DNA from: SLSG01 sp964477035
GTDB lineage: Bacteria > Bacteroidota > Bacteroidia > Bacteroidales > UBA7960
Assembly (NCBI GenBank): GCA_964477035.1
Contig: CAYZCW010000003.1
Span: 124,001-188,000, forward strand
Direction of reading: 5' to 3'
DNA length: 64,000 nt
Positions 48,693 to 57,230 of this stretch are shown here, one piece after another. Within the stretch, counting starts at the first letter, position 1. Each line of letters starts with the position of its first letter. The translations under genes were made by a program, and so were the position numbers. The notes beneath the pieces are model-generated. The model had not been told where the DNA came from and did not search any database. It worked only from the letters and a program-made list of their open reading frames with translations.

Positions 48693-51617
48693 TTAATCAA
48701 GTTTCCGGGCGATCTCGATTGTTTCAAACGCCTCAATGATATCACCCACCTTGATGTCGTTGAATTTGTCAATGTTCAGCCCGCATTCATAGCCGGAAGA
48801 CACTTCCTTCACATCATCCTTGAAGCGCTTAAGCGATCCCAGGACGCCGGTGTAGACCACGATGCCGTCGCGGATCAGACGGATGGTGGAGTTGCGGTGT
48901 ATCTTGCCGTCCAGCACCATACAACCCGCCACGGTGCCCACCTTGGTGATCTTGAATACATCGCGGACCTCCAGGTTGGCCGTGATCTTTTCTTCGATCT
49001 CGGGGGAAAGCATGCCCTCAATGGCCGATTTGATCTCATTGATGGCATTGTAAATCACACTGTACAGCCGGATGTCGATCTGTTCGCTTTCAGCCAGCTT
49101 GCGGGCCGCGACGGAGGGCCTGACCTGGAAGCCCACGATGACTGCGTTGGAGGCGGATGCCAGCAGGACGTCCCCTTCGGTGATCGATCCGACGGCTTTG
49201 TGAATGATGTTCACCTGTACCTCCTCGGTGCTGAGTTTCAGGAGGGAGTCAGAAAGGGCCTCGATGGATCCGTCCACATCCCCCTTCACGATCACATTGA
49301 GCTCTTTGAAATCGCCAATGGCGATGCGGCGGCCGATCTCGTCCAGGGTGATGTGTTTCTGTGTACGCAATCCCTGTTCCCGCATCAGCTGCTGCCGCTT
49401 GGTGGTAATGTTTTTGGCCTCTGATTCTGATCCCATCACATTGAAGACATCGCCTGCCTGGGGGGCGGAGTCAAGCCCGAGGATCAGTACCGGCATGGAG
49501 GGGCCGGCCTCTTTGATCCGCTGGCCTCGCTCGTTGAACATGGCCTTTACCTTGCCGTGGGTCACCCCCGCAACAACGATGTCCCCCACCTTCATGGTCC
49601 CATTCTGAATAAGCACGGTGGCCAGGTACCCCCTTCCCTTGTCGAGAGAGGATTCGATGACGGTTCCTGAACCCCGCTTGGAAGGGTTGGCCTTCAGCTC
49701 CTGGAGTTCCGCCTCAAGAAGCACTTTTTCAAGCAGGTTGTCAATATTGATTCCGTTCTTGGCGGAGATCTCCTGACTCTGGTACTTGCCGCCCCAGTCC
49801 TCGACCAGGATATTCAGTTTGGCAAGTTCTTCCTTGACACGCTCTACATTGGCGGCCTGTTTGTCAATTTTGTTGATGGCAATTACGATGGGGACACCCG
49901 CAGCCTGGGCATGGTTGATGGCCTCCACCGTCTGGGGCATGACATTGTCGTCGGCCGCCACCACGATGATGGCCACATCGGTGACCTTGGCGCCCCTGGC
50001 ACGCATGGCCGTAAAAGCTTCATGACCCGGGGTGTCGAGAAATGTGATGGATTTCCCGTTTTCCAGTTCCACATTGTAAGCCCCGATATGCTGGGTGATG
50101 CCGCCAGCCTCGCCAGCGATGATGTTGGAATGCCGGATCCTGTCAAGCAGGGAGGTCTTTCCGTGGTCCACATGGCCCATGACGGTCACGATGGGCGCCC
50201 GGTCACGCAACTCCGCCGGGTCATCCTCTTCCTCTTCCACCGTTTCCTGGCTTTCCACACTGACAAACTCCACCTTTGCCCCAAACTCATCCGCCACGAT
50301 GGAGATCGTCTCGGCGTCCAGGCGCTGGTTGATGGATACAAACAATCCAAGGCTCATGCAGGTGGAGATGATTTCGTTGACCGACACGTTGAGCAGGTTG
50401 GCAAGCTCGGCAGCGGATACGAACTCCGCCACCTGGATGGTCCTGACCTCGGTGGCCGCCCGTTCCATTTCCTTCTCCTTCTGCTGCTGCACCATGTCGC
50501 GCTTCAGCCTTCTGTGCTTGCTGGTCCTGGACTTTCCGGTGCCGCTTAGGCTGGCCAGGGTCTCCCTGATCTGTCGTGAAATTTCCTCTTCCGTTAGCTC
50601 GGGCTTGGAAGAATCCCGCCTGCCTGGTTTGCGGCCCTTGCCGGTATCCTGGGGCGGTGCCTGTCCCTCGGCCGGACGGTCTTTCTTGATGCGCTTGCGC
50701 TTTTTGCGCTTGGCCTTGCCGGGGTCTGATGAGGAAGCCACGGGCTTTTTGGAGGCTTCCCTGGGCTCCGGCAGATCCATTTTCCCAAGAATGGTCGGCC
50801 CTTCCAGTTTTTTCACCTGGGTCTTGAAGATGGCCTCTTTGGGCTCTTCCGGGGCCTTGCTGGTTTCAGCAGGGGTCTCCTCCGGTGCCACCGTCCGTTC
50901 CTTTTCCTCTTCACCGGTTGCAGGTTCCGGGGTACTGGCTTCAGTGGCTTTTTTTGCAGGCGCCTGCTTTTCGCCGGCGTCTTGTTCCCCGGCCTCATTT
51001 TCAGGCGCCGCCTCCGGGGCCCTGGAGGTTTTTTTCGCAGGGGTCTCTTTTCCCTTGAGGTCGATCTTGCCCACGATCTTCAAGCCGCCACTTCCGGCGG
51101 CTGCTGCCTCCTCCCCTTCCGGGCTTTCTTTCTTCCTGTCTTTGTCCTGAGGGGTTTTTACCTCAGGCGGGGTCCCGGTTTCCTCAGGCTCCTTCTCAGC
51201 CTCCGGCACCGTCTGGCCGGTTTCCTTTCCGCCTTCAGGAGTGGGCGGTTCTTCTTCCACGGCTGGCCTGGCCTCCGGCTGTGCTTTGTTGTCCTTAATG
51301 AACAATTCCTGCTCATCGGCCTCCTGCTTCCTGGCTGCTGCCTTTTTGGCTTCCTCTTCCTCTGACTTTTTCCCGTCAATGGACACTGACTCCCTTTTCA
51401 TCAGGTTCAGCCCCACCTTGATGGTGGCCTCCTTCAGGCTCTTCTCACTTTGAAACTCCTTGGTCAGCAACTCATAGGCCTCCGCAGGGATTTTCGAATT
51501 GGGATTGTTCTCCACCGAAAAACCCTTCTTGGATAGAAACTCAATAATGGTAGATGTTCCAATATTGAACTCCTTGGCAGCTTTGCTTAAACGCAGGATT
51601 TTGGCACCTTCAGTCAT
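48693..51617 (-). CDS. infB: Translation initiation factor IF-2
   Basis: Delivers initiator fMet-tRNA to the 30S subunit. The 974 residues comprise an N-terminal IF2_N domain (KILRLSKAAKEFNIGTSTII), about 280 residues of Lys/Glu/Pro/Ala-rich low complexity, a basic region (RKKRKRIKKD), a second IF2_N-like domain (~395-450), the G domain (VTVMGHVDHGKTSLLDRI; DTPGHEAF; NKIDK) and the C-terminal domains. The long disordered linker is normal in Bacteroidota. It follows nusA by 27 bases. Confidence 0.97.
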   Translation of the reverse strand: MTEGAKILRLSKAAKEFNIGTSTIIEFLSKKGFSVENNPNSKIPAEAYELLTKEFQSEKSLKEATIKVGLNLMKRESVSIDGKKSEEEEAKKAAARKQEADEQELFIKDNKAQPEARPAVEEEPPTPEGGKETGQTVPEAEKEPEETGTPPEVKTPQDKDRKKESPEGEEAAAAGSGGLKIVGKIDLKGKETPAKKTSRAPEAAPENEAGEQDAGEKQAPAKKATEASTPEPATGEEEKERTVAPEETPAETSKAPEEPKEAIFKTQVKKLEGPTILGKMDLPEPREASKKPVASSSDPGKAKRKKRKRIKKDRPAEGQAPPQDTGKGRKPGRRDSSKPELTEEEISRQIRETLASLSGTGKSRTSKHRRLKRDMVQQQKEKEMERAATEVRTIQVAEFVSAAELANLLNVSVNEIISTCMSLGLFVSINQRLDAETISIVADEFGAKVEFVSVESQETVEEEEDDPAELRDRAPIVTVMGHVDHGKTSLLDRIRHSNIIAGEAGGITQHIGAYNVELENGKSITFLDTPGHEAFTAMRARGAKVTDVAIIVVAADDNVMPQTVEAINHAQAAGVPIVIAINKIDKQAANVERVKEELAKLNILVEDWGGKYQSQEISAKNGINIDNLLEKVLLEAELQELKANPSKRGSGTVIESSLDKGRGYLATVLIQNGTMKVGDIVVAGVTHGKVKAMFNERGQRIKEAGPSMPVLILGLDSAPQAGDVFNVMGSESEAKNITTKRQQLMREQGLRTQKHITLDEIGRRIAIGDFKELNVIVKGDVDGSIEALSDSLLKLSTEEVQVNIIHKAVGSITEGDVLLASASNAVIVGFQVRPSVAARKLAESEQIDIRLYSVIYNAINEIKSAIEGMLSPEIEEKITANLEVRDVFKITKVGTVAGCMVLDGKIHRNSTIRLIRDGIVVYTGVLGSLKRFKDDVKEVSSGYECGLNIDKFNDIKVGDIIEAFETIEIARKLD

Positions 51618-51644
51618 ATTCGGGTTTAAATTTCAACTATTTTT

Positions 51645-52880
51645 TTATTCGAATTCGGCCTTGAGAATACGAATGACCTCCCGGACAGTCTCTTCTTCCA
51701 GGTCGGTGCGGTTGACCAGGTCTTCCACACTAAGGTTCAGCACGCTTTTGGCAGTATCGCATCCGATGGCCTTGAGCTCTTCCAGGATCCATTCCTCAAC
51801 CTCGTCGGCAAACTCCATGATGTCCACATCCTCGGTCTCCTGGTCCGTGTCCCTGTAAACATCAATCTCATAGCCGGTCAGGCTGCCTGCCAGCTTGATG
51901 TTGAAGCCCCCCTTTCCGATGGCCAGGCTGACCTGGTCGGGTTTGAGAAATACCTCGGCCCGCTTGTTTTTGTCATCGATGGCGATGGAGTTGATCTTGG
52001 CGGGACTCAACGCCCTGGTAATGTATAGGGTCGGGTTGTTGGTAAAATTGATCACATCGATGTTCTCGTTGCGAAGTTCCCTGACAATCCCGTGAATCCT
52101 GGATCCCTTCATCCCGACACAGGCACCGACCGGGTCGATGCGGTCGTCGTAAGACTCCACCGCTACCTTGGCCCGTTCACCAGGGACCCGGACAATTTTC
52201 TTGATGGTGATCAGCCCATCGTAAACCTCAGGCACCTCCTGCTCAAACAAACGCTCCAGAAAGACGGGGGAAGTCCGGGACAGGATGATCAGGGGGTTGT
52301 TGTTCTTGATCTCCACCCGCGACACCACGGCGCGAACGGTATCCCCCTTGCGGAAAAAATCCGAGGGGATCTGCTCGGATTTGGGGAGGATCAATTCAAT
52401 GTCTTCGTCATCCAGGGCCAGGATCTCTTTTTTCCAGACCTGGTAAACTTCTGCGGTAATCAGGTCGCCGATGCGCTCCTGGTACTTTTTGTACACGCTG
52501 TCCTTTTCCAGTTCCAGGATCTTGGAGGCGAGATTCTGCCTGATGGTCAGAATTTCCCTCCGGCCGAAGTCGGCCATTTTAACCGGCTCGGAAACATCTT
52601 CCCCGATTTCAAAGTCCGGCTCAATTTTGATGGCTTCTGAATAGGCAATCTGGGAGTTCTCGTCTTCCACCTCCCCGTCTTCGACAATCGTGCGGTTGCG
52701 CCATACTTCCAGGTCGCCCTTGTCGATATTCACAATGATGTCAAAATTGTCGGATGAGCCGTACTTTTTCATCAGCAGGCTGCGAAACACATCCTCCAGA
52801 ATCAACATCATGGTAGAGCGGTCGATGTTTTTGAACTCCTTAAATTCGGAGAACGACTCAACCAGGTTTATACTTTCCAT
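51645..52880 (-). CDS. nusA: Transcription termination/antitermination factor NusA
   Basis: Binds RNA polymerase and nascent RNA to control pausing and termination. The 411 residues show the N-terminal polymerase-binding domain (LVESFSEFKEFKNIDRSTMM), an S1 domain (GDTVRAVVSRVEIKNNNPLIILSRTSP) and two KH domains (DPVGACVGMKGSRIHGIVREL; VSLAIGKGGFNIKLAGSLTGY). A short C-terminal helix-hairpin region ends the protein, and the E. coli acidic repeats are absent. It lies between rimP (137-base gap) and infB. Confidence 0.97.
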   Translation of the reverse strand: MESINLVESFSEFKEFKNIDRSTMMLILEDVFRSLLMKKYGSSDNFDIIVNIDKGDLEVWRNRTIVEDGEVEDENSQIAYSEAIKIEPDFEIGEDVSEPVKMADFGRREILTIRQNLASKILELEKDSVYKKYQERIGDLITAEVYQVWKKEILALDDEDIELILPKSEQIPSDFFRKGDTVRAVVSRVEIKNNNPLIILSRTSPVFLERLFEQEVPEVYDGLITIKKIVRVPGERAKVAVESYDDRIDPVGACVGMKGSRIHGIVRELRNENIDVINFTNNPTLYITRALSPAKINSIAIDDKNKRAEVFLKPDQVSLAIGKGGFNIKLAGSLTGYEIDVYRDTDQETEDVDIMEFADEVEEWILEELKAIGCDTAKSVLNLSVEDLVNRTDLEEETVREVIRILKAEFE

Positions 52881-53017
52881 TTTCGTACTGCTGTTTGTTT
52901 TCCTTTATTATTTCTTTCTGGTCTGGTCCGGGAAGGGAAGACTCCGGAATGCCCCGGACTGTGTATGACGATTGGTCCTCTGAAACAGGACGGAAACACG
53001 ATACTGGTTAACAGGGA

Positions 53018-53491
53018 TTACTTGAAAGAAGGGACCACCTTCGCCTCCCTGATATCACCGAACGGGAAGAAAACCGGTTGGTCATCTCCGGGTTCGGCGC
53101 TTTTTTTGTCTTTTTCATTCTTCTTTTTGGCCGGTTCGATCCTGACCCCCTCTTCCGAGACTTCCGCCAGCCGGCCCTGCAGTTTCCTGCCTTCGGGCTC
53201 CAGAATCAGCTGAATCATTCTCCCGGTGTTCTTGCGGAATTGCCTCAGCAGTTTCATCGGCGCCCCGACTCCGGCAGAGGTGACCTCCAGTTCGAAGTCC
53301 TCCGCATCCCGGTCGAGAAGCGACTCGATATGCCGGCTCAACGCAACACAGTCCGCAATGGCAACACCCTGGTCCCCGTCTATCCAGACAACGATCCTGT
53401 TCCGGGGACTGACCTTCAGGTCCACCAGGAAAAGGGGGCCATCCTTGAATTGCTCCCCAATGATTTCTGCCAGTTTGTTCTTGTCGATCAT
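53018..53491 (-). CDS. rimP: Ribosome maturation factor RimP
   Basis: Needed for 30S subunit maturation. The 157-residue protein has the N-terminal domain (FLVDLKVSPRNRIVVWIDGDQGVAIADCVALSRHIE; DFELEVTSAGVGAPM) and the Sm-like C-terminal domain (FRKNTGRMIQLILEPEGRKLQGRL). It begins the classical rimP-nusA-infB operon. Its leader contains two alternative hairpins that cover the region just before the ATG. Confidence 0.95.
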   Translation of the reverse strand: MIDKNKLAEIIGEQFKDGPLFLVDLKVSPRNRIVVWIDGDQGVAIADCVALSRHIESLLDRDAEDFELEVTSAGVGAPMKLLRQFRKNTGRMIQLILEPEGRKLQGRLAEVSEEGVRIEPAKKKNEKDKKSAEPGDDQPVFFPFGDIREAKVVPSFK

Positions 53492-53500
53492 CTTCAGTTG

Positions 53501-53535
53501 GTCCCAATAAAAGAGGGGACTTTGCTGCCCCCTCT
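53501..53535 (-). promoter_or_regulatory. Alternative hairpins in the rimP-nusA-infB leader
   Basis: On the minus strand AGAGGGG (53535-53529) can pair with CCCCTCT (53518-53512), followed by TTTATT, a weak intrinsic terminator. Alternatively GTCCC (53520-53516) pairs with GGGAC (53505-53501). The two helices share bases and exclude each other. The second lies 10-14 bases before the ATG, so it could cover the ribosome entry site. Attenuation is inferred; the E. coli nusA operon is known to be autoregulated by NusA. Confidence 0.45.
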
Positions 53536-53560
53536 CCCTTTGGCGAATCCATTTTCAGTG

Positions 53561-53568
53561 CAAAGGTA
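53561..53568 (-). promoter_or_regulatory. -7 box (TACCTTTG) of rimP-nusA-infB
   Basis: TACCTTTG on the minus strand matches TAnnTTTG, leaving a leader of about 65 bases before rimP. Confidence 0.6.
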
Positions 53569-53766
53569 ATACAATTTTTTACACTGAAAAAAAAATGGGC
53601 TGTTTTTTAGCACATTAGGATCCCCTTACAGCCTGATACCCATCCGATGACCACCTGCACGGATCTTTGACTGCACCCGGTTGCACCGAGGGGGCATCCC
53701 ACAGCTGGCAGGGCCCAGCGATGGAAAAGGGGCCCGGATCAAAGCGGAACATGACCGGCTGACCGG

Positions 53767-56700
53767 TTAAAATCCGCTGATATACAGGTCATAGTAGGTG
53801 TCGAAGACTTCTTTTGCCCTGTCATGCAACGCCTCCCGGTCATGCTGGTTGGTTACAAAAAACATGCGCTGCATGATGGCGAGGGCTTCCTGCTTATGGC
53901 TTTCCACCAGGTTGGCACGGTTTCCGGTAAAGGAAAAATAATACCTCAGGTCCTGCTCGAACAAATCGATCATGCGGGCAATGATCGCATCCCCCTGTTC
54001 CATGCCTCCGGCCTCATAATACGTTTCCGCAATAAACAGGGCAAAATGGTTGTAGGGCACGGTTTCCTCCGGCATGATTTCCATGACGCGATCCAGCACA
54101 GCCAGGGCCGAATCGACCTTATTCTCACGTACCAGGGCGCTGCCCAGTCTCTGGAATATATTGCGGTAGTTTACCGTCAGGCGGCGGTGGTCCTCTCCAA
54201 GGAAAACCTTCGGGTCGTTCAGGTTGTCAAATACAAAGCGGTTCATCAGGTTGTCGTACAGGATGTCCGTATTGATGCGTCCCGGCTGCCCGTCCTCCTG
54301 GGATGAGCGGATGGGAACCAGGCGGTAGGCCATGCCCTCTAGCTGAAAGTAGTTTTCCAGGCCAATGTAGGCATCGGCGCCTGTGGTGGTGGCAAAGTAC
54401 ACGGGACGCTCCCAGTTGTTCTCCACCAGGAAGTCCAGCATCATCAGGTGGTTCTTTCCGAGGCCGAAATCCTCGATGGTCCATTCGATCGCATCCACGA
54501 TCAAATCCGCCTCTTCCGGGCGCACCGTGCCGGTGGCCAGCACCTGCTGCCGGTCGACCGGCAGCCGGAACTGACGGGTGGGGAAGTAGTCCTCCATGCG
54601 CCTGCCTGCCCGGATGCGGGTGCGCGGGGCATCATCCGCCACGAAGTCCAGGATGCTCTTCAGGTTCTGCGGGCCGGTCAGTTCCTCCCGTTCCACAATA
54701 TAAATAAAGTCCCTTGTCCCGTCCCGGTATTTGCGCGGCTCCAGGGAGAAAGGAACGGGTGCTGCCTCATAGGTCTGCCTCCTGACCATGTTGTTGATGT
54801 ACCAATCGGTATTCAGCAGGCTCAGGTTGACCACCTTGACGTCGGTCCGGATCCCTTCCACCTCCTGCACGTACCACAGGGGAAAGGTATCGTTGTCGCC
54901 CATGGTAAAAATAATGGCATTGGGAGCGCAGGACTCCAGGTAGTTGATGGCCACATCCCGGGTCAGGTAGCGGCCGCTCCGGTCATGGTCGTCCCAGTTC
55001 TCCCGCGCCATATTGGCGGGCACGAACACCAGGGCCAGGACAGTGGCCAGGACGGGAGCCATCCGGGGCCTGAGCCATTTCGAAAGGATGTCCGCCAACC
55101 ATAAAACCCCGAGACCCACCCAGATGGAAAAAGCGTAGAAGGACGCAATGTAGGAGTAATCACGCTCCCTGGGCTGGTAAGGCGTCTGGTTCAGGTAGAC
55201 GATGATGGCAATCCCGGTCATCACCCACAGCACGCCCACCACCAGGGCATTGTCCGGCCTTCTCCTCAGCTGGAAAAGAAATCCGGCCAGGCCGAGCAGG
55301 AAAGGCAGCATGAAATAGCGGTTGCGGGCCTTGTTGGCGGTCAGGCTCTCCGGAAGGTCTTGTTGCGGACCCAGCCTGAGGGCATCCAGGAAGGGAATTC
55401 CTGTGATCCAGTTCCCCTCCAGGGGACTGCCATGCCCCTGGATGTCATTCTGCCTGCCGGAGAAGTTCCACATGAAATACCTCCAGTACATATGCCCGAA
55501 CTGGTAGGTCAGAAAAAAGTGGATGTTCTCCGCAAAGGTGGGCTTGTTGATGGTTTCGGTCGACCCATCCCGCCGCGTCACCGGCAGGGGGGTTCCCTTG
55601 TAGTTGCGCCATCCTTCATACCCACTGATATGCAACTGGCTGCGGTTGCTCCACATTCTGGGAAAGAGGGTGGTAAAGGACGGATCGTAGACCGATACGA
55701 GTCCGGCCCGGTCGTTGATGATCTCATACCGGCCGGCCTCCCGGTTCTTGCCCCATACCGGCCGGCCATCTTTCGAATCGACCACGGGGGCATTGTAATA
55801 AGGTCCGTGCAGCAATGGCCAGTCACCGTATTGCTCCCGGCCCAGGTAAGCCTTCATGGCCAGGGCGTCCTTGGGAGCATTCTCGTTGATGGGGACCTGG
55901 GCATTGGACCGGACCACCAGCATGAAGAAGGAGGAATACCCGATCACGATGAAGGTCAAACACAACAACAGGGTGTTGGCAAGCACCTTTTGCCGCTTGT
56001 GGGTGTAATACAGGCCGAAAGTGATGCCTGCAACAAGAAGCACAAAGAAAACAATGGTCCCGATGTGAAAGGGCAGGCCGAGGACATTCACGAAAAAGCG
56101 CTCGAACTGCCAGTCAAGGTTGAGGATCCCCGGGATCAGCACCGACATGATAAAACCCAGCAGCATGATGGAAATCAGCCCGGTGCCCACGATGCCCCAG
56201 CGGCTGGGCTTGTATTTCCTGAAGTAGTACACAAACACGATGGCCGGAATGGCCAGCAGGTTGAGCATGTGCACCCCGATGGACAAGCCAATGATATAGG
56301 AGATCAACACGATCCATTTATTGGCATCCTTTTCGTCGGATGCGGCTTCCCATTTGAGAATGGCCCAAAACACCAGGGCCGTAAGAAACAGGGAGGTGAC
56401 GTATACCTCCGCCTCCACCGCGGTGTACCAAAAGGAGTCGCTGAATGTCAGTGTCAGGGCACCCACTGCCCCGGCGCCAAACACGGCAATGGCCTTTCCC
56501 CGGGTCAGTTCCCCGGAGGCGGCAACGAGTTTGCGGCCCAGGATGGAGATGGTCCAGAACAGGAACATGATGGTGAGGCCGCCGGTCGTGGCCGACATGG
56601 CGTTGATCCAGAACGCCACCCTGCCCGTCTCACCCATGGCCAGCAAAGAGAACATCCTGGCCAGCATCTGGTAAAGGGGGGCCCCCGGCGGATGCCCTAT

Positions 56701-56847
56701 CTGCAGTTTGTAGGAAACGGCCAGCCGTTCGCCGGCATCCCAGAAACTGACCGTGGGCTCCAGGGTCATCAAAAAAACGGTGGTGGCGAAAGCGAACAAT
56801 CCCCAGCCCGCGTAATCGTTGATCTTCTTGTACAGACGCTCGTCCAT
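53767..56847 (-). CDS. DUF2723 (TMEM260-like) multi-pass membrane protein, putative glycosyltransferase
   Basis: A 1026-residue protein with about 12-14 membrane helices in the first ~620 residues and a soluble C-terminal half. The DUF2723 signature is at the start: LEPTVSFWDAGERLAVSYKLQIGHPPGAPLYQMLARMF, with an acidic residue in the first loop as in GT-C enzymes. ESCAPNAIIFTMGDNDTFPLWYVQEVEGIRTDV is the conserved block after the helices, and the tail has TPR-like helices (ALVRENKVDSALAVLDRVMEIMP). Human TMEM260 of this family is a protein O-mannosyltransferase, so protein O-glycosylation in the periplasm is plausible but unproven here. The start at 56847 removes an unlikely 18-codon leader. 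Confidence 0.85.
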   Translation of the reverse strand: MDERLYKKINDYAGWGLFAFATTVFLMTLEPTVSFWDAGERLAVSYKLQIGHPPGAPLYQMLARMFSLLAMGETGRVAFWINAMSATTGGLTIMFLFWTISILGRKLVAASGELTRGKAIAVFGAGAVGALTLTFSDSFWYTAVEAEVYVTSLFLTALVFWAILKWEAASDEKDANKWIVLISYIIGLSIGVHMLNLLAIPAIVFVYYFRKYKPSRWGIVGTGLISIMLLGFIMSVLIPGILNLDWQFERFFVNVLGLPFHIGTIVFFVLLVAGITFGLYYTHKRQKVLANTLLLCLTFIVIGYSSFFMLVVRSNAQVPINENAPKDALAMKAYLGREQYGDWPLLHGPYYNAPVVDSKDGRPVWGKNREAGRYEIINDRAGLVSVYDPSFTTLFPRMWSNRSQLHISGYEGWRNYKGTPLPVTRRDGSTETINKPTFAENIHFFLTYQFGHMYWRYFMWNFSGRQNDIQGHGSPLEGNWITGIPFLDALRLGPQQDLPESLTANKARNRYFMLPFLLGLAGFLFQLRRRPDNALVVGVLWVMTGIAIIVYLNQTPYQPRERDYSYIASFYAFSIWVGLGVLWLADILSKWLRPRMAPVLATVLALVFVPANMARENWDDHDRSGRYLTRDVAINYLESCAPNAIIFTMGDNDTFPLWYVQEVEGIRTDVKVVNLSLLNTDWYINNMVRRQTYEAAPVPFSLEPRKYRDGTRDFIYIVEREELTGPQNLKSILDFVADDAPRTRIRAGRRMEDYFPTRQFRLPVDRQQVLATGTVRPEEADLIVDAIEWTIEDFGLGKNHLMMLDFLVENNWERPVYFATTTGADAYIGLENYFQLEGMAYRLVPIRSSQEDGQPGRINTDILYDNLMNRFVFDNLNDPKVFLGEDHRRLTVNYRNIFQRLGSALVRENKVDSALAVLDRVMEIMPEETVPYNHFALFIAETYYEAGGMEQGDAIIARMIDLFEQDLRYYFSFTGNRANLVESHKQEALAIMQRMFFVTNQHDREALHDRAKEVFDTYYDLYISGF

Positions 56848-56949
56848 CGAGGTAAGGTGTTGATAAAAAACAGGCAACGAAGTTAAAAAAAAATGGTGCA
56901 TCCCCTGTGGTTTTTAACAACCATTCCTTGCCGTAAAAAATATTTTGGC

Positions 56950-56957
56950 TAACTTTG
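56950..56957 (+). promoter_or_regulatory. -7 box (TAACTTTG) of tRNA-Gln
   Basis: TAACTTTG matches TAnnTTTG, with CTTG at the -33 position (56927-56930) 19 bases before it. This gives a leader of about 12-15 bases before the mature tRNA. Confidence 0.6.
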
Positions 56958-56976
56958 CCATCCCGTTCCGATTGAT

Positions 56977-57050
56977 TGACCGATGGTGTAACGGTAGCAC
57001 TACAGTTTTTGGAGCTGTCTGTCCAGGTTCGAATCCTGGTCGGTCAACCA
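56977..57050 (+). tRNA. tRNA-Gln (anticodon UUG) with encoded CCA
   Basis: The acceptor stem TGACCGA pairs with TCGGTCA, discriminator A, and the CCA end is encoded (57048-57050). The anticodon arm ACAGT-TTTTGGA-GCTGT reads TTG, for glutamine codons CAA/CAG. The T arm is CCAGGTTCGAATCCTGG. The U1-A72 closing pair is typical of tRNA-Gln. Confidence 0.97.
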
Positions 57051-57072
57051 CCCCCGCCGCAAGTTTTTTCAG

Positions 57073-57105
57073 AGGCCGTTCTGCCAGCCAGGACGGCCTT
57101 TTTTT
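57073..57105 (+). terminator. Intrinsic terminator after tRNA-Gln
   Basis: AGGCCGT ... ACGGCCT stem followed by TTTTTTA. Confidence 0.85.
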
Positions 57106-57230
57106 ATTTTAATTTGGAAATAATCAGATAATTCAATATATTGCCATGGAGGGAAGCAACCATTTCATTCAGGTCGTTTTGCAGCCGGCATGGCGGTTTG
57201 GTCTGCGGGTTGCCTTGTATATTAAGCACC

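Larger units (their letters stand above)
53492..53766. other. 275-base region between the DUF2723 gene and rimP
   Basis: Holds, on the minus strand: a weak terminator-like stem GGCTGT/ACAGCC (53628-53598) followed by nine T that could end the DUF2723 transcript; the rimP -7 box (53561-53568); and the two-way hairpin leader of rimP (53501-53535). The remaining ~120 bases next to the DUF2723 stop show only GC-rich short inverted repeats (GGGCCC twice). No gene seen. Confidence 0.5.
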
